From Pseudomonadota bacterium (GTDB taxonomy: Bacteria; Pseudomonadota; Gammaproteobacteria; Steroidobacterales; Steroidobacteraceae), in NCBI GenBank assembly GCA_026398735.1, contig JAPLSH010000019.1, positions 87,304 to 151,303 on the forward strand: a stretch of 64,000 nt of DNA, in the 5' to 3' direction. The notes below the pieces were generated by a model. It was given only the letters and a program-made list of their open reading frames with translations. It did not search any database and was not told the DNA's origin. Shown here in pieces: positions 42,202 to 50,538 of this stretch (positions are counted from its first letter, which is position 1; the number at the start of each line of letters is the position of its first letter). A program made the translations under genes and the position numbers.

Positions 42202-44058
42202 TTATTGTTCGGTACGAAAGCGCGCTTGAGCGGCAAGCCGCACCGGCGCATTGGGCGCACCATACCCTTGGTAGCCGCGTCTTTCGACCACCTCGAAGAA
42301 GAAGCGCTTGTCGAAGGCGCGGGTGAAGTACTGGAAGTACTCACCGCTGGCATCGCGGTCATAGAGGATGTGGGCGGTGGCCAGCTTTTCGACCAAGGCA
42401 TGGTCGAGTCCCAGCCGCGCTTCCAGATCCACGTAATAGTTCTGCGGGATGGGCAACAGGTCAATGCCCTGGCGGCGCATGCGCGCTGCAGAGTCGAAGA
42501 TGTCGGCAGTGCGGAAGGTCAGGTGCTGCACACCGGCACCCATGTACTTGTCGAGGAAGCGCGACGACAGCGTCTGGTGCGCAGCAGACGCATTGAGCAG
42601 GATGCGCAGCTGCAGGTCGGGTGATTCCATGGCTTGGCTCTGCACCAGGCCCAGCGGATCCGCCACTTCGATCAGTGGCGTTTTGTGCAGGTCCAGCAGC
42701 GAGCCATAGAACAGCAGCCACGACAGCATTTCCTCGAAAGGCATGACCTGCGAGATGTAGTCGACGGCCTGCAGCGCGCCGTCTTCGGTATCCGGGTCTG
42801 TTCGCAGTGGCTCGAACTCGCTGTCCCAGATGGCTTGGCCGCCGTCGCTCTCTACCAGGTACAGCAGGCTGCCACCGACGCCACGCAGTGCGGGGATCGC
42901 ATGCTCGCCGGCACCCACGGGCTGCGAGTAGGTGCCGATGCGCAGCGCCTGTGCGCGCTGCAATGCGGCAGGCACGTTGTCGACGCGCAGTCCGACGGCA
43001 CACACCGAGGCGCCATGCGCCATGTCATGGGTGTGCGCAAAGCCCTCGATCTCGCTGTTGATGACGATGTTTACATCGCCCTGGCTCCAGCGCGTGACGG
43101 CCTTGCGCAGGTGTTTGTCGCTCCTGCGAAAGCCCAGCGTTGAGAGCATGCGACCGAGCCGGGGCGCTTCGGCCTCGTTGGCTGCAAACTCCACGAACTC
43201 TATACCGCTGCAGCGCACGCGCGGCGCCGGCACATCGGCACTGCGTGCGCGGGCGATCTGATCCTGCAGATAGGTGAGCGAGCGCATGCCATCGACCGCG
43301 ACGGTGGCCGTGTTGGCTGCGCGGAACCGGTCGTTGAAGGTCTCCAGCGAGAAGATGCCGCGATAGCCGATGTCCTGCAGCGTGCCGACATAGTCAACCA
43401 GCGGAAAATCGCCCTGGCCAGGCATGGTGCGGTAGTGACGGCTCCACGACAGCTCGTCCATGTACAGCTGCGGCGCATCGGCCAGCTGCACGATGCAGAT
43501 CTTGGCCGGGTCGATGTCGCGCAGGCTCTCCAATGGCACCTTGCGTGCAAAGCTGTGGAAGCTGTCGAGCACGAGACCTATGGCCGGGTGATCGGTGCGG
43601 CGCACGATGTCCCAGGCGTCGCGGTGATCCCACACATGACGGCCCCAGGCCAGTGCCTCATAGCCGACCTGCAGGCCACGCCGTGCCGCCCGCTCGCCCA
43701 GTTCCTGGAAGTCGGCCACGATGCGGTCGCGATCGCCGACGCAGTCGGGGTGCACGTTGCTGCAGATCAGCAGACGGCTGGAGCCCAGCTCCTGGGTGAT
43801 GTCGAACTTGCGTTCGATGCGGTCAAAGGTGCGTTGGCGCAGTGCGCCCGTCATCCCCTCAAAGTCGCGAAACGGCTGGTAGGCAGTGCAGGCCAGCCCG
43901 TGCGAGCGCAGCATGGCGCCTATTTGGCGCGGCGAGGCTGCGCAACTGATGAGGTCGCTCTCCATGATCTCAGCGCCCCAGTAACCGGCGGCGGCGATGG
44001 CTGCGATCTTGGATTCAAGGCTGCCGCTGATCGACACGGTGGCGATCGAGGTGAGCAT
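42202..44058 (-). CDS. quiC: 3-Dehydroshikimate dehydratase, fused to HPPD-like domain
   Basis: A 618-residue two-domain protein. The N-terminal half is an AP-endonuclease-2-type TIM barrel (SIATVSISGSLESKIAAIAA, RLLICSNVHPDCVGDRDRIV, ALAWGRHVWDHRDAWDIVRR, GLVLDSFHSFARKVPLESLR). The C-terminal half is a 4-hydroxyphenylpyruvate-dioxygenase-like VOC domain (LRVDNVPAALQRAQALRIGT, VQHLTFRTADIFDSAARMRR, FFFEVVERRGYQGYGAPNAP). This matches the fused QuiC enzymes of pseudomonads, which dehydrate 3-dehydroshikimate to protocatechuate. It is the first gene of the operon with aroQ, the permease and cytochrome c. Confidence 0.9.
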   Translation of the reverse strand: MLTSIATVSISGSLESKIAAIAAAGYWGAEIMESDLISCAASPRQIGAMLRSHGLACTAYQPFRDFEGMTGALRQRTFDRIERKFDITQELGSSRLLICSNVHPDCVGDRDRIVADFQELGERAARRGLQVGYEALAWGRHVWDHRDAWDIVRRTDHPAIGLVLDSFHSFARKVPLESLRDIDPAKICIVQLADAPQLYMDELSWSRHYRTMPGQGDFPLVDYVGTLQDIGYRGIFSLETFNDRFRAANTATVAVDGMRSLTYLQDQIARARSADVPAPRVRCSGIEFVEFAANEAEAPRLGRMLSTLGFRRSDKHLRKAVTRWSQGDVNIVINSEIEGFAHTHDMAHGASVCAVGLRVDNVPAALQRAQALRIGTYSQPVGAGEHAIPALRGVGGSLLYLVESDGGQAIWDSEFEPLRTDPDTEDGALQAVDYISQVMPFEEMLSWLLFYGSLLDLHKTPLIEVADPLGLVQSQAMESPDLQLRILLNASAAHQTLSSRFLDKYMGAGVQHLTFRTADIFDSAARMRRQGIDLLPIPQNYYVDLEARLGLDHALVEKLATAHILYDRDASGEYFQYFTRAFDKRFFFEVVERRGYQGYGAPNAPVRLAAQARFRTEQ

Positions 44059-44097
44059 GGGGGCCTCTGGGGTGGAAATTCCCGTCGAGGCTAGCGT

Positions 44098-44114
44098 GTA
44101 CTAACCAGTTCGTC
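44098..44114. promoter_or_regulatory. Candidate TetR operator in the quiC promoter
   Basis: On the minus strand, TTGACG (-35) overlaps the tetR stop codon and is followed by AACTGGTTAGTACACGC before a TAGCCT -10-like box. The dyad AACTGGTTAGT resembles the one in the TonB-receptor promoter at 34293-34309. Repression of quiC and its operon by the adjacent TetR protein is inferred. Confidence 0.55.
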
Positions 44115-44805
44115 AATTTCTCCGGCGGGGAGTTGCGACGCCATCTGCACGGCACCAGCGCAGCACGGTGTCGATCACCACCTCGCGACGGGCACACAGC
44201 ACTTTGGCTGCGCTCATGTCGTGCTCAAAGATGCGGGAGAACGTATGTCGGTTAGAAACGTTGTAGAACGATAGCGCGCTGATCGTCATGTGCAGGTCGA
44301 GCGGATCCAGCCCTTTGCGAAAGTCGCCGGACTTCTCGCCGCGCTGCAGCAGCTTTTGAAGCAAGTCGAGGATGCTGCGGCGGCGCGTAAGGAGGATATC
44401 CAGCGCTCCGATGTGCTGGGCCCGGTGGATGTTCTCGTTCATGACCAGACGCACGAAGTCCGGGTGGTCGTTATGCCAGTCATAGGTGGCACCGACCAGT
44501 TCGCGCAGAGCCTCGACCGGTGGCAGTTGGTCGGTGGTGACATCACCCTCTATGCGGCGGATCTGTTCATAGGCCTTTTCCAGCACGGCACGGTATAGCC
44601 CTTCCTTGCTCTCGAAGTAGTAATAGATCATCCGTTTGCTGGTGTTGGTGCGTTCGGCAATCTCGTCGACACGCGCGCCGGCCAAGCCCTTTTCCGAGAA
44701 TTCGTGGGTGGCGACCTCCAGGATGTTGGCGCGGGTGCGCTCTGCGGCGCTTTGGGCGGTGTCGTCGGCGGCAGTGGCTGTCGCGTGCTTCTTCTTGCTG
44801 GCCAT
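44113..44805 (-). CDS. TetR/AcrR-family regulator of the quinate cluster
   Basis: A 230-residue regulator with an N-terminal helix-turn-helix (RTRANILEVATHEFSEKGLA, then ARVDEIAERTNTSKRMIYYY and FESKEGLYRAVLEKAY) and a TetR_C-like ligand domain. It is encoded just upstream of quiC and divergent from the pcaC-like gene. It probably represses the cluster until quinate, shikimate or protocatechuate binds. Two candidate operators lie at 34293 and 44098. Confidence 0.88.
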   Translation of the reverse strand: MASKKKHATATAADDTAQSAAERTRANILEVATHEFSEKGLAGARVDEIAERTNTSKRMIYYYFESKEGLYRAVLEKAYEQIRRIEGDVTTDQLPPVEALRELVGATYDWHNDHPDFVRLVMNENIHRAQHIGALDILLTRRRSILDLLQKLLQRGEKSGDFRKGLDPLDLHMTISALSFYNVSNRHTFSRIFEHDMSAAKVLCARREVVIDTVLRWCRADGVATPRRRN

Positions 44806-44921
44806 GCGGTCTCCAATCGGCTGTGCAGATGATAGCTGGACTCGTTGTTGCCGGCTGCATTGCGGTCTGGAGCGTTTCGGGAGAAAGTGCGCCCTGCCGA
44901 TCCGGTATTGGGGGTTAAACA

Positions 44922-45329
44922 GTGGCCGATAAGCTCGACGATGCGTTTGCCGCAGGGCTCAAGCTGCGACGGGACATGTTTGGTCCGGCCGGTGCCGAGG
45001 ACCGCCTCGCCGCGGCCACTGACTTTAATCGCCCCTTTGAAGAGATCGTCACGCAGTACTGCTTTGGCCAGACTTGGATGCGTCCCGGCCTGGACCTTAA
45101 AACGCGCAGTCTGTTGACCCTGGCTGCGCTGACGGCGCTGTGCCGGCCTAATCAGCTCAAAGTGCATGTCGCCGGTGCACTGGCCAATGGTGTCTCGCGT
45201 GAAGAGATCCGCGAGGTCATCTTGCATACAGCGGTTTATTCCGGCATACCCACCGGCGTCGAAGCCTTTAATGCAGCGGCCGAAACCTTCGCCCGCATCG
45301 ATGCCACAGCCCCTTCGTCACAAGTTTGA
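44922..45329 (+). CDS. pcaC: 4-Carboxymuconolactone decarboxylase family protein
   Basis: A 135-residue protein of the CMD family: AGLKLRRDMFGPAGAEDRLA, FGQTWMRPGLDLKTRSLLTL and REEIREVILHTAVYSGIPTG, which carries the conserved His of PcaC. PcaC decarboxylates 4-carboxymuconolactone in protocatechuate degradation, the pathway fed by QuiC. The GTG start follows GGGGG. Other pca genes are not in the window, so the name rests on similarity and context; a CMD-like protein with another role is possible. Confidence 0.8.
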   Translation: MADKLDDAFAAGLKLRRDMFGPAGAEDRLAAATDFNRPFEEIVTQYCFGQTWMRPGLDLKTRSLLTLAALTALCRPNQLKVHVAGALANGVSREEIREVILHTAVYSGIPTGVEAFNAAAETFARIDATAPSSQV

Positions 45330-45356
45330 ATTCTCGGTAAAGGACATCTGCCAGTC

Positions 45357-46751
45357 ATGAGCAACAACAACAAAAAACTCGTCGATGTCGCCGCCGTCAT
45401 CGATGCGGCACCGTACTTCTGGATGCCTTTCTTCATCACGCTGATGATGATCCTCATCATGCTGTCGGACGGTTACGACCTGTTCCTGATGGGGCATGTG
45501 GGTAATTATTTTGTGAGTGACTGGAAAGTCAGCCGTGCCGATCTGGGGCCCATCAACACCGCAGGTCTGGTGGGTATGGCAGTCGGTTCTGTTGCGCTGG
45601 GCTGGCTGGGCGATCGCATCGGTCGCAAGAAGTCCTATTTCACTTGCTTGGTGTTTCTGTTCATCGGTTCGGTGCTCTGCTACCTGACCGCCAAGGCCGG
45701 TACGCCCGAGACAGCGGCCGAGTCCATCAAGACCATGACCTTGTGGCGCTTTGTCACGGGTCTTGGCATGGGTGGCATCACTCCGTTGGCCACGACGCTC
45801 ATCTCCGAATGGACGAGCAAGAAGGTGCGCAGTGTGGTGGTGGCAGCGGTTATCTCGTCTGTGCCGGTGGGCGGTTCACTGGGCGGCTGGGCCATCCAGC
45901 ACGTGGAATGGCAGCAGATGTTTTTGATTGGCGGCTTGGTGCCGCTGGCCTTGTTCTTTGCGTTCGGCTTTCTGTTGCCCGAGTCGCCCAAGTACATGGC
46001 GCAGCATGTGCACTTGCATGCTCGTCTGGCCAAGATGCTCAACCGTCTGGTGGGTGAGCAGCGCTTTGATGGCACCGAAGAGTTTCGGGTCCAGGAAGAG
46101 GGCAAGCGTTCCAGCCACTGGGTGGCCACGTTGTGGAACAGCGACTATCGCCGCGCCACGCTCTTCATCTGGATCGCGTTCTCGTTCAATAGCTTTGTGC
46201 TGTACATGTACACCAACTACCTCAAGGTGCTGATGCCGGTGGATCGCGTTGCGGTCGAGGTTGCCGGCGCAGCATTGACCTATTTCAGCTATGGCGCCTT
46301 CTTGGGTTCCATTGGCGGTGCCTTCCTTATCCGCTGGTTCGGCTCGCGTCATGTCGGCTCGGCGCTGGCCTTTGTGGGCGTGGTGGCCACCACTGCCATC
46401 GGTGTCTACCTGGTGGGTACGGGCAGCCCCACGCCGTTTAGCATCGTGGCCTCCAGCTTCATTGCCGGTGCGTCGATCAATGGCATGCAGGCTTTCATGT
46501 ATGCAGTCAGTGCGAACTCTTATCCGACCGATATCCGCGGCTCGGCAGTGGGTATGGCACAGACCATTTCGCGCATCGGTGCAGTGGCCAGTCCGTTGGT
46601 GGCTTCGGCCTACCTTGCAATGAAGCCGCTGCCGGATGTGAACCTGTTCTTCTGGTTCGTAGCCGCCTGCGCATTGGTCACGACGATCAGCTTCTTTCTG
46701 ATCCCGTCGCATATCGAGTCCAGCAGCCATCAGGCCAAGGCGGGCAGCTGA
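45357..46751 (+). CDS. MFS permease (aromatic acid:H+ symporter type)
   Basis: A 464-residue transporter with 12 hydrophobic segments and the MFS motif GWLGDRIGRKKSYFTC between helices 2 and 3, plus SDGYDLFLMGHVGNYFVSDW in helix 1, typical of aromatic-acid and sugar-acid symporters (AAHS and relatives). It follows pcaC by 27 bp in an apparent operon. It is likely a second uptake route for quinate, shikimate or a hydroxybenzoate. Substrate not determined. Confidence 0.87.
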   Translation: MSNNNKKLVDVAAVIDAAPYFWMPFFITLMMILIMLSDGYDLFLMGHVGNYFVSDWKVSRADLGPINTAGLVGMAVGSVALGWLGDRIGRKKSYFTCLVFLFIGSVLCYLTAKAGTPETAAESIKTMTLWRFVTGLGMGGITPLATTLISEWTSKKVRSVVVAAVISSVPVGGSLGGWAIQHVEWQQMFLIGGLVPLALFFAFGFLLPESPKYMAQHVHLHARLAKMLNRLVGEQRFDGTEEFRVQEEGKRSSHWVATLWNSDYRRATLFIWIAFSFNSFVLYMYTNYLKVLMPVDRVAVEVAGAALTYFSYGAFLGSIGGAFLIRWFGSRHVGSALAFVGVVATTAIGVYLVGTGSPTPFSIVASSFIAGASINGMQAFMYAVSANSYPTDIRGSAVGMAQTISRIGAVASPLVASAYLAMKPLPDVNLFFWFVAACALVTTISFFLIPSHIESSSHQAKAGS

Positions 46752-46764
46752 GGCCCTTCGGGGC

Positions 46765-47790
46765 ATGATGCAGATCGCAGCGCTGCAAGAGCATCTGCGG
46801 GGGCAGGGCGGCAATGCCGCCCATGTTTCCAGGGTGCTGCGGCAGTGGCTCAACGCGCTGCCGCAGGATGCGGGTAAGCGGCGCATCGAGGACTACCTGC
46901 CGCTGCGTCTGCGGCAGGACTTGCCACTGTTTGAACAGCACCTGCACTCACTGGTCACAGTGCACTCGCGCCACAGCGCCGAGGACGGTTCACAGCGACT
47001 GTTGCTATCGCTGACTGACGGTCAGCAAATTGAAGCGGTGCTGTTGCCACGCGGCGGCCTGTGCGTTTCCACGCAAGTGGGCTGCGCCGTGGGGTGCGTG
47101 TTCTGTATGACCGGCCGCGGTGGACTGGTACGGCAGGTCGGCAGTGCCGAGATCGTGGCGCAGGTGGCGCTGGCGAGGCAGATACAGCCAGTGCGTCGCG
47201 TGGTGTTCATGGGTATGGGTGAGCCGGCTCATAACCTTGAGGCCGTCATGGAAGCCATCACGCTGCTGGGTAACGAGGGCAACATCGGTCACAAAGACTT
47301 GGTGTTCTCGACGGTGGGTGATGCGCGCGTGTTTGAGCGGCTGCCGCAAGGGCCGGTGCGTCCGGCGCTGGCACTGTCGCTGCACAGTTGCTTTGATGAG
47401 CGGCGGCGTCAGTTGTTGCCCAAAGCCCCGCCGCTTTCCGTAGCCGAGTTGATTGCAGCGGCCGAACTCTATGCGCGCAGCACAGGCTATCCGGTGCAAT
47501 ACCAGTGGACGCTGCTGCAGGGCATCAACGACGGCGATGACGAGCTCGAAGCCCTTGCCACGTTGTTGGCTGGCAAGCACGCGATGATGAACTTCATCCC
47601 TTGGAACGCCATCGACGGGATGCCTTATCAGCGGCCCTCGTGGGAACGCGCTGCGCAGATGGCCAATGTTCTCAACCGGCGTGGCATTCTCACCCGACTG
47701 CGCCGCTCTGCTGGCCAGGATGTAGATGGGGGGTGCGGGCAGTTGCGTGCGCGCGCCGAGCCACACCGCAAACACCGGAATGCGCCATGA
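46765..47790 (+). CDS. RlmN-like radical-SAM RNA methyltransferase
   Basis: A 341-residue RlmN/Cfr-family protein. The radical-SAM cysteines are C107, C111 and C114 (GCAVGCVFCMTGRGG). The methyl-carrying Cys lies near residue 324 (GGCGQLRAR), and MGMGEPAHNLEAVMEA and FIPWNAIDG are family motifs. RlmN methylates A2503 of 23S rRNA and A37 of some tRNAs. It is shorter than E. coli RlmN (384) and divergent, so it may be an accessory paralogue with another RNA target. Its stop overlaps the next start (ATGA). A second ATG at 46768 is equally possible. Confidence 0.86.
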   Translation: MMQIAALQEHLRGQGGNAAHVSRVLRQWLNALPQDAGKRRIEDYLPLRLRQDLPLFEQHLHSLVTVHSRHSAEDGSQRLLLSLTDGQQIEAVLLPRGGLCVSTQVGCAVGCVFCMTGRGGLVRQVGSAEIVAQVALARQIQPVRRVVFMGMGEPAHNLEAVMEAITLLGNEGNIGHKDLVFSTVGDARVFERLPQGPVRPALALSLHSCFDERRRQLLPKAPPLSVAELIAAAELYARSTGYPVQYQWTLLQGINDGDDELEALATLLAGKHAMMNFIPWNAIDGMPYQRPSWERAAQMANVLNRRGILTRLRRSAGQDVDGGCGQLRARAEPHRKHRNAP

Positions 47791-48479
47791 CCGAATCAAC
47801 CTATCAAGCGCTTAAAGATCGCCATCGCGCCGAGCGTGAGGCGTGGAATAACGAGAACCTGAGTCTGCGCATACACCGGTCCCTGAGTTGGCTGGGCAGG
47901 GCAGAGCAGTTGCAACAGGAAGATGGCAGTGATGACCCGGACACGCGCTTTATCCTGACGTGGATCGCCTTCAACGCGGCCTATGCCAGCGACATCAAGT
48001 CGCATGCAGGCGAGTCTGAGCGCGAGCAGTTCATTGATTTCATCAAAGACCTGCATTCGATCGATACCAAGCGTCGATTGCACGATCTCATCTGGACGTC
48101 TTTCTCGGGCGTGATCCGCACGCTGCTCGATAACCGCTATTTGTTTGAAGGCTTCTGGCGTCATCACCGCGGTGACCGTGATGGCTATGGTGTGATCCGG
48201 GATTGGCAGGAGCCTTTTGAGCGCGCCAACATTGCGGCACGGCGTGCATTGGAGCAGCAGGACACGGTTGAGGTGCTGAGCATTGCTCTGAGTCGTGTGT
48301 ATATGCTGCGCAATCAGATCGTGCATGGCGGTGCCACGTGGAATAGCGCTAAGAACCGTCAACAGGTGCGCGATGGCGCGGCATTGATGGGCCGTCTGGT
48401 GCCGGCGATGTTGCAGATCATGATGGACCGGCCCGCGCACTATTGGCCCGCTGCGTCCTTTCCTGTTGTGGGCGACTGA
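47787..48479 (+). CDS. HEPN-domain protein (Apea-like)
   Basis: A 230-residue protein with a C-terminal HEPN motif R-x4-H at 175-180 (LRNQIVHGG), followed by the conserved RQQVRDGAALMGRLVPAML. HEPN domains of this kind are often RNA-cleaving and occur in toxin and defence proteins, but many Apea-like members are uncharacterised. It is translationally coupled to the RlmN-like gene (ATGA overlap), so a functional link to RNA modification is plausible. Function unknown. Confidence 0.75.
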   Translation: MTESTYQALKDRHRAEREAWNNENLSLRIHRSLSWLGRAEQLQQEDGSDDPDTRFILTWIAFNAAYASDIKSHAGESEREQFIDFIKDLHSIDTKRRLHDLIWTSFSGVIRTLLDNRYLFEGFWRHHRGDRDGYGVIRDWQEPFERANIAARRALEQQDTVEVLSIALSRVYMLRNQIVHGGATWNSAKNRQQVRDGAALMGRLVPAMLQIMMDRPAHYWPAASFPVVGD

Positions 48480-48501
48480 ACAACTCCCGGAGAACGTGCG
48501 C

Positions 48502-49176
48502 ATGAAGATGCTGTTTGCGATGCTGGCAGTGGTGCTCGCGCTCAACACCGCGCAGGCTCAGCTGCCCAAGTTTGATGACAAGACCGGCATCGCCGGCATC
48601 AAGGAAACACTGGCCGTCGGTACCCGCAACGCGGTCAAGAGTCTTGCCAAGCCCGATGGCTTCTTTGCCAACGAGGCAGTCAAGATCCTGATGCCCGAGA
48701 AGGTGCGGCGCATAACCGATCTGGCTTCCAAGGCCGGCTACGGTAAGCAGGTCGATGAACTGGTGCTCACCATGAATCGTGCGGCTGAGGCTGCTGCACC
48801 GGTGGCTGCAGATTATTTTGCGACGGCCATCCGCGAGATGAGCGTCGAGGATGCACGCGGCATCCTGACTGGCGGTAACACCGCAGCCACTGATTTCTTT
48901 CGCACCAAGACTCGCGACAAACTCTATAACGCACTCAAGCCCATCGTCTCGCGCAAAGTAGGCGAGGTGGGCACTGCCAAGGCCTACCAGTCGCTGGCCG
49001 GCAAGGTGAAGGACATTCCCTTTGTGGGCGGCAGCATCAACCTCGATCTGGAAGACTACGTCACCAATAAATCACTCGACGGCCTTTACACGATGGTGGG
49101 TCAGGAAGAGCAGAAGATCCGCGCCAATCCGGTGGCGCGCACTACCGACCTGCTCAAGGCTGTGTTCGGCAAGTGA
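48502..49176 (+). CDS. DUF4197 periplasmic protein
   Basis: A 224-residue protein with a signal peptide (LFAMLAVVLALNTAQA) and the DUF4197 body (IKETLAVGTRNAVKSLAKPD, ILMPEKVRRITDLASKAGYG, NRAAEAAAPVAADYFATAIR, LEDYVTNKSLDGLYTMVGQE). The family has no known function. It overlaps the next gene (GTGA) and is preceded by GGAG. Widespread in gammaproteobacteria. Confidence 0.88.
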   Translation: MKMLFAMLAVVLALNTAQAQLPKFDDKTGIAGIKETLAVGTRNAVKSLAKPDGFFANEAVKILMPEKVRRITDLASKAGYGKQVDELVLTMNRAAEAAAPVAADYFATAIREMSVEDARGILTGGNTAATDFFRTKTRDKLYNALKPIVSRKVGEVGTAKAYQSLAGKVKDIPFVGGSINLDLEDYVTNKSLDGLYTMVGQEEQKIRANPVARTTDLLKAVFGK

Positions 49177-50195
49177 GTGACGGTCGCAGCAGGCGGCTGC
49201 GGGTACTGGTGGCTGGAGCCACCGGTACCATCGGTGAGGCCACGGTGCGTGAGCTGCAGCAGCAGGGTCACGAAGTGGTCTGTCTGCTTCGCCACCAGTC
49301 AGCCGAGTCACTGCAGCGTTGGGTGCTGCGCCTGCCCGGCGCTCTGCTGCGTCAGGTCGATATGTGCAGTGCACAGTCATTGCAGCGCGATGGCTTCTGC
49401 GGTGAACACTTTGATGCGGTGGTGTCGTGTCTGGCCTCGCGCAGTGGCGTGCCGGCCGATGCCTGGGCCATTGATCATCACGCGCAGTCGCTGCTGTTGC
49501 AGGCGGCGCAGGCCGGTGGCGTGAAGCAGTTTGTGTTGCTCTCTGCCATCTGTGTGCAAAAGCCTTTGTTGGCCTTCCAGCACGCCAAGCTGGCCTTTGA
49601 GCGCGAACTGATGGCCTCTGCTCTGCAGTGGTCCATCGTGCGACCCACAGCGTTTTTCAAATCGCTGTCCGGGCAGATCGCGCGCGTGCGCAGCGGCAAA
49701 CCGTTTCTGGTGTTTGGGGATGGTCTGTTGACGGCCTGCAAGCCGATCAGCGATGCAGATCTGGCCCGTTATCTGGCCGATTGCCTGCACGATCCGAGTC
49801 GAGCCTGTCGTGTGTTACCCATCGGCGGTCCAGGGCCTGCCATCACGCCGCTGCAGCAGGGGCAAATGCTATTTGACGCTGTAGGCAAACCCGCGCGTTA
49901 CAAGCAGGTGCCGGTGGCATTGCTCGATGTGATCGTCGCGGTGCTGAGCGTGTTGGGCAGGGTGGTGCCGGCGCTGGCAGCCAAGGCAGAGCTGGCGCGC
50001 ATAGGCCGCTATTACGCCACCGAGTCGATGTTGGTGTGGGATGCGGCTGCGGGCCGCTATGACGCCGATGCCACGCCTTCGACCGGCACACAGACGCTGG
50101 CCCAGCACTACGCTGCCGTGCTGCGTGGCGACGCACAGGTGACGCTGGGGGACCATGCGGTGTTTGGGAAGGATGGTGGGCGGTACAGGGATTGA
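49173..50195 (+). CDS. BciA-like NAD(P)H-dependent reductase (SDR)
   Basis: A 340-residue atypical SDR with VLVAGATGTIGEATVRELQQ, DAVVSCLASRSGVPADAWAI and IVRPTAFFKSLSGQIARVRS. It is most like BciA, the divinyl chlorophyllide 8-vinyl reductase, and its plant homologue. No bacteriochlorophyll genes are in the window, so the role here is uncertain and may concern another reduction. The GTG start overlaps the DUF4197 stop. Its last 22 bp lie inside the antisense tRNA-Val gene, so the C-terminus GGRYRD is encoded by the tRNA sequence. Confidence 0.78.
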   Translation: MSDGRSRRLRVLVAGATGTIGEATVRELQQQGHEVVCLLRHQSAESLQRWVLRLPGALLRQVDMCSAQSLQRDGFCGEHFDAVVSCLASRSGVPADAWAIDHHAQSLLLQAAQAGGVKQFVLLSAICVQKPLLAFQHAKLAFERELMASALQWSIVRPTAFFKSLSGQIARVRSGKPFLVFGDGLLTACKPISDADLARYLADCLHDPSRACRVLPIGGPGPAITPLQQGQMLFDAVGKPARYKQVPVALLDVIVAVLSVLGRVVPALAAKAELARIGRYYATESMLVWDAAAGRYDADATPSTGTQTLAQHYAAVLRGDAQVTLGDHAVFGKDGGRYRD

Positions 50196-50248
50196 ACCTG
50201 TGACCCTTGCCGTGTGAAAGCAATGCTCTACCGCTGAGCTAACCGCCC
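50174..50248 (-). tRNA. tRNA-Val (anticodon CAC)
   Basis: The minus strand folds as a full cloverleaf. The acceptor is GGGCGGT paired with ACCGCCC, the D arm GCTC/GAGC, the anticodon arm TTGCT/GGCAA with loop TTCACAC (anticodon CAC), and the T arm ACAGG/CCTGT with TTCAATC. CCA is encoded (50174-50176). The BciA-like gene on the other strand ends inside it. Confidence 0.95.
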
Positions 50249-50538
50249 GCCGTGGGCCGGCTTGGATCCGGCTCATCAACAGGGGGCGAAGTCTAATCTG
50301 GCAGCACCGCCGACGCAATTGCATCGGCGGGGAGCAAATTGGTGCTGCCGGCGGCGAGACCTGTCTCGCCTTGCTCGGCAATCGCCTGGCTCATCTTGCA
50401 CTCTGCGGGCCTGGCGACTCCTGGTGCAGCGCACCGGCAGCTGAGATCGAGACTGCGCCGCGCCCTGCGCAAAAGCATTGAACCTAATGCAGCAGCTGCG
50501 TCGGCGGGCGCACAGATCTGCGATAAACTGGCCCGATC

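Noticed and set aside
49173-50195. Evidence that the organism is phototrophic
   Set aside because: A single BciA-like gene without any bacteriochlorophyll or reaction-centre gene is not enough.
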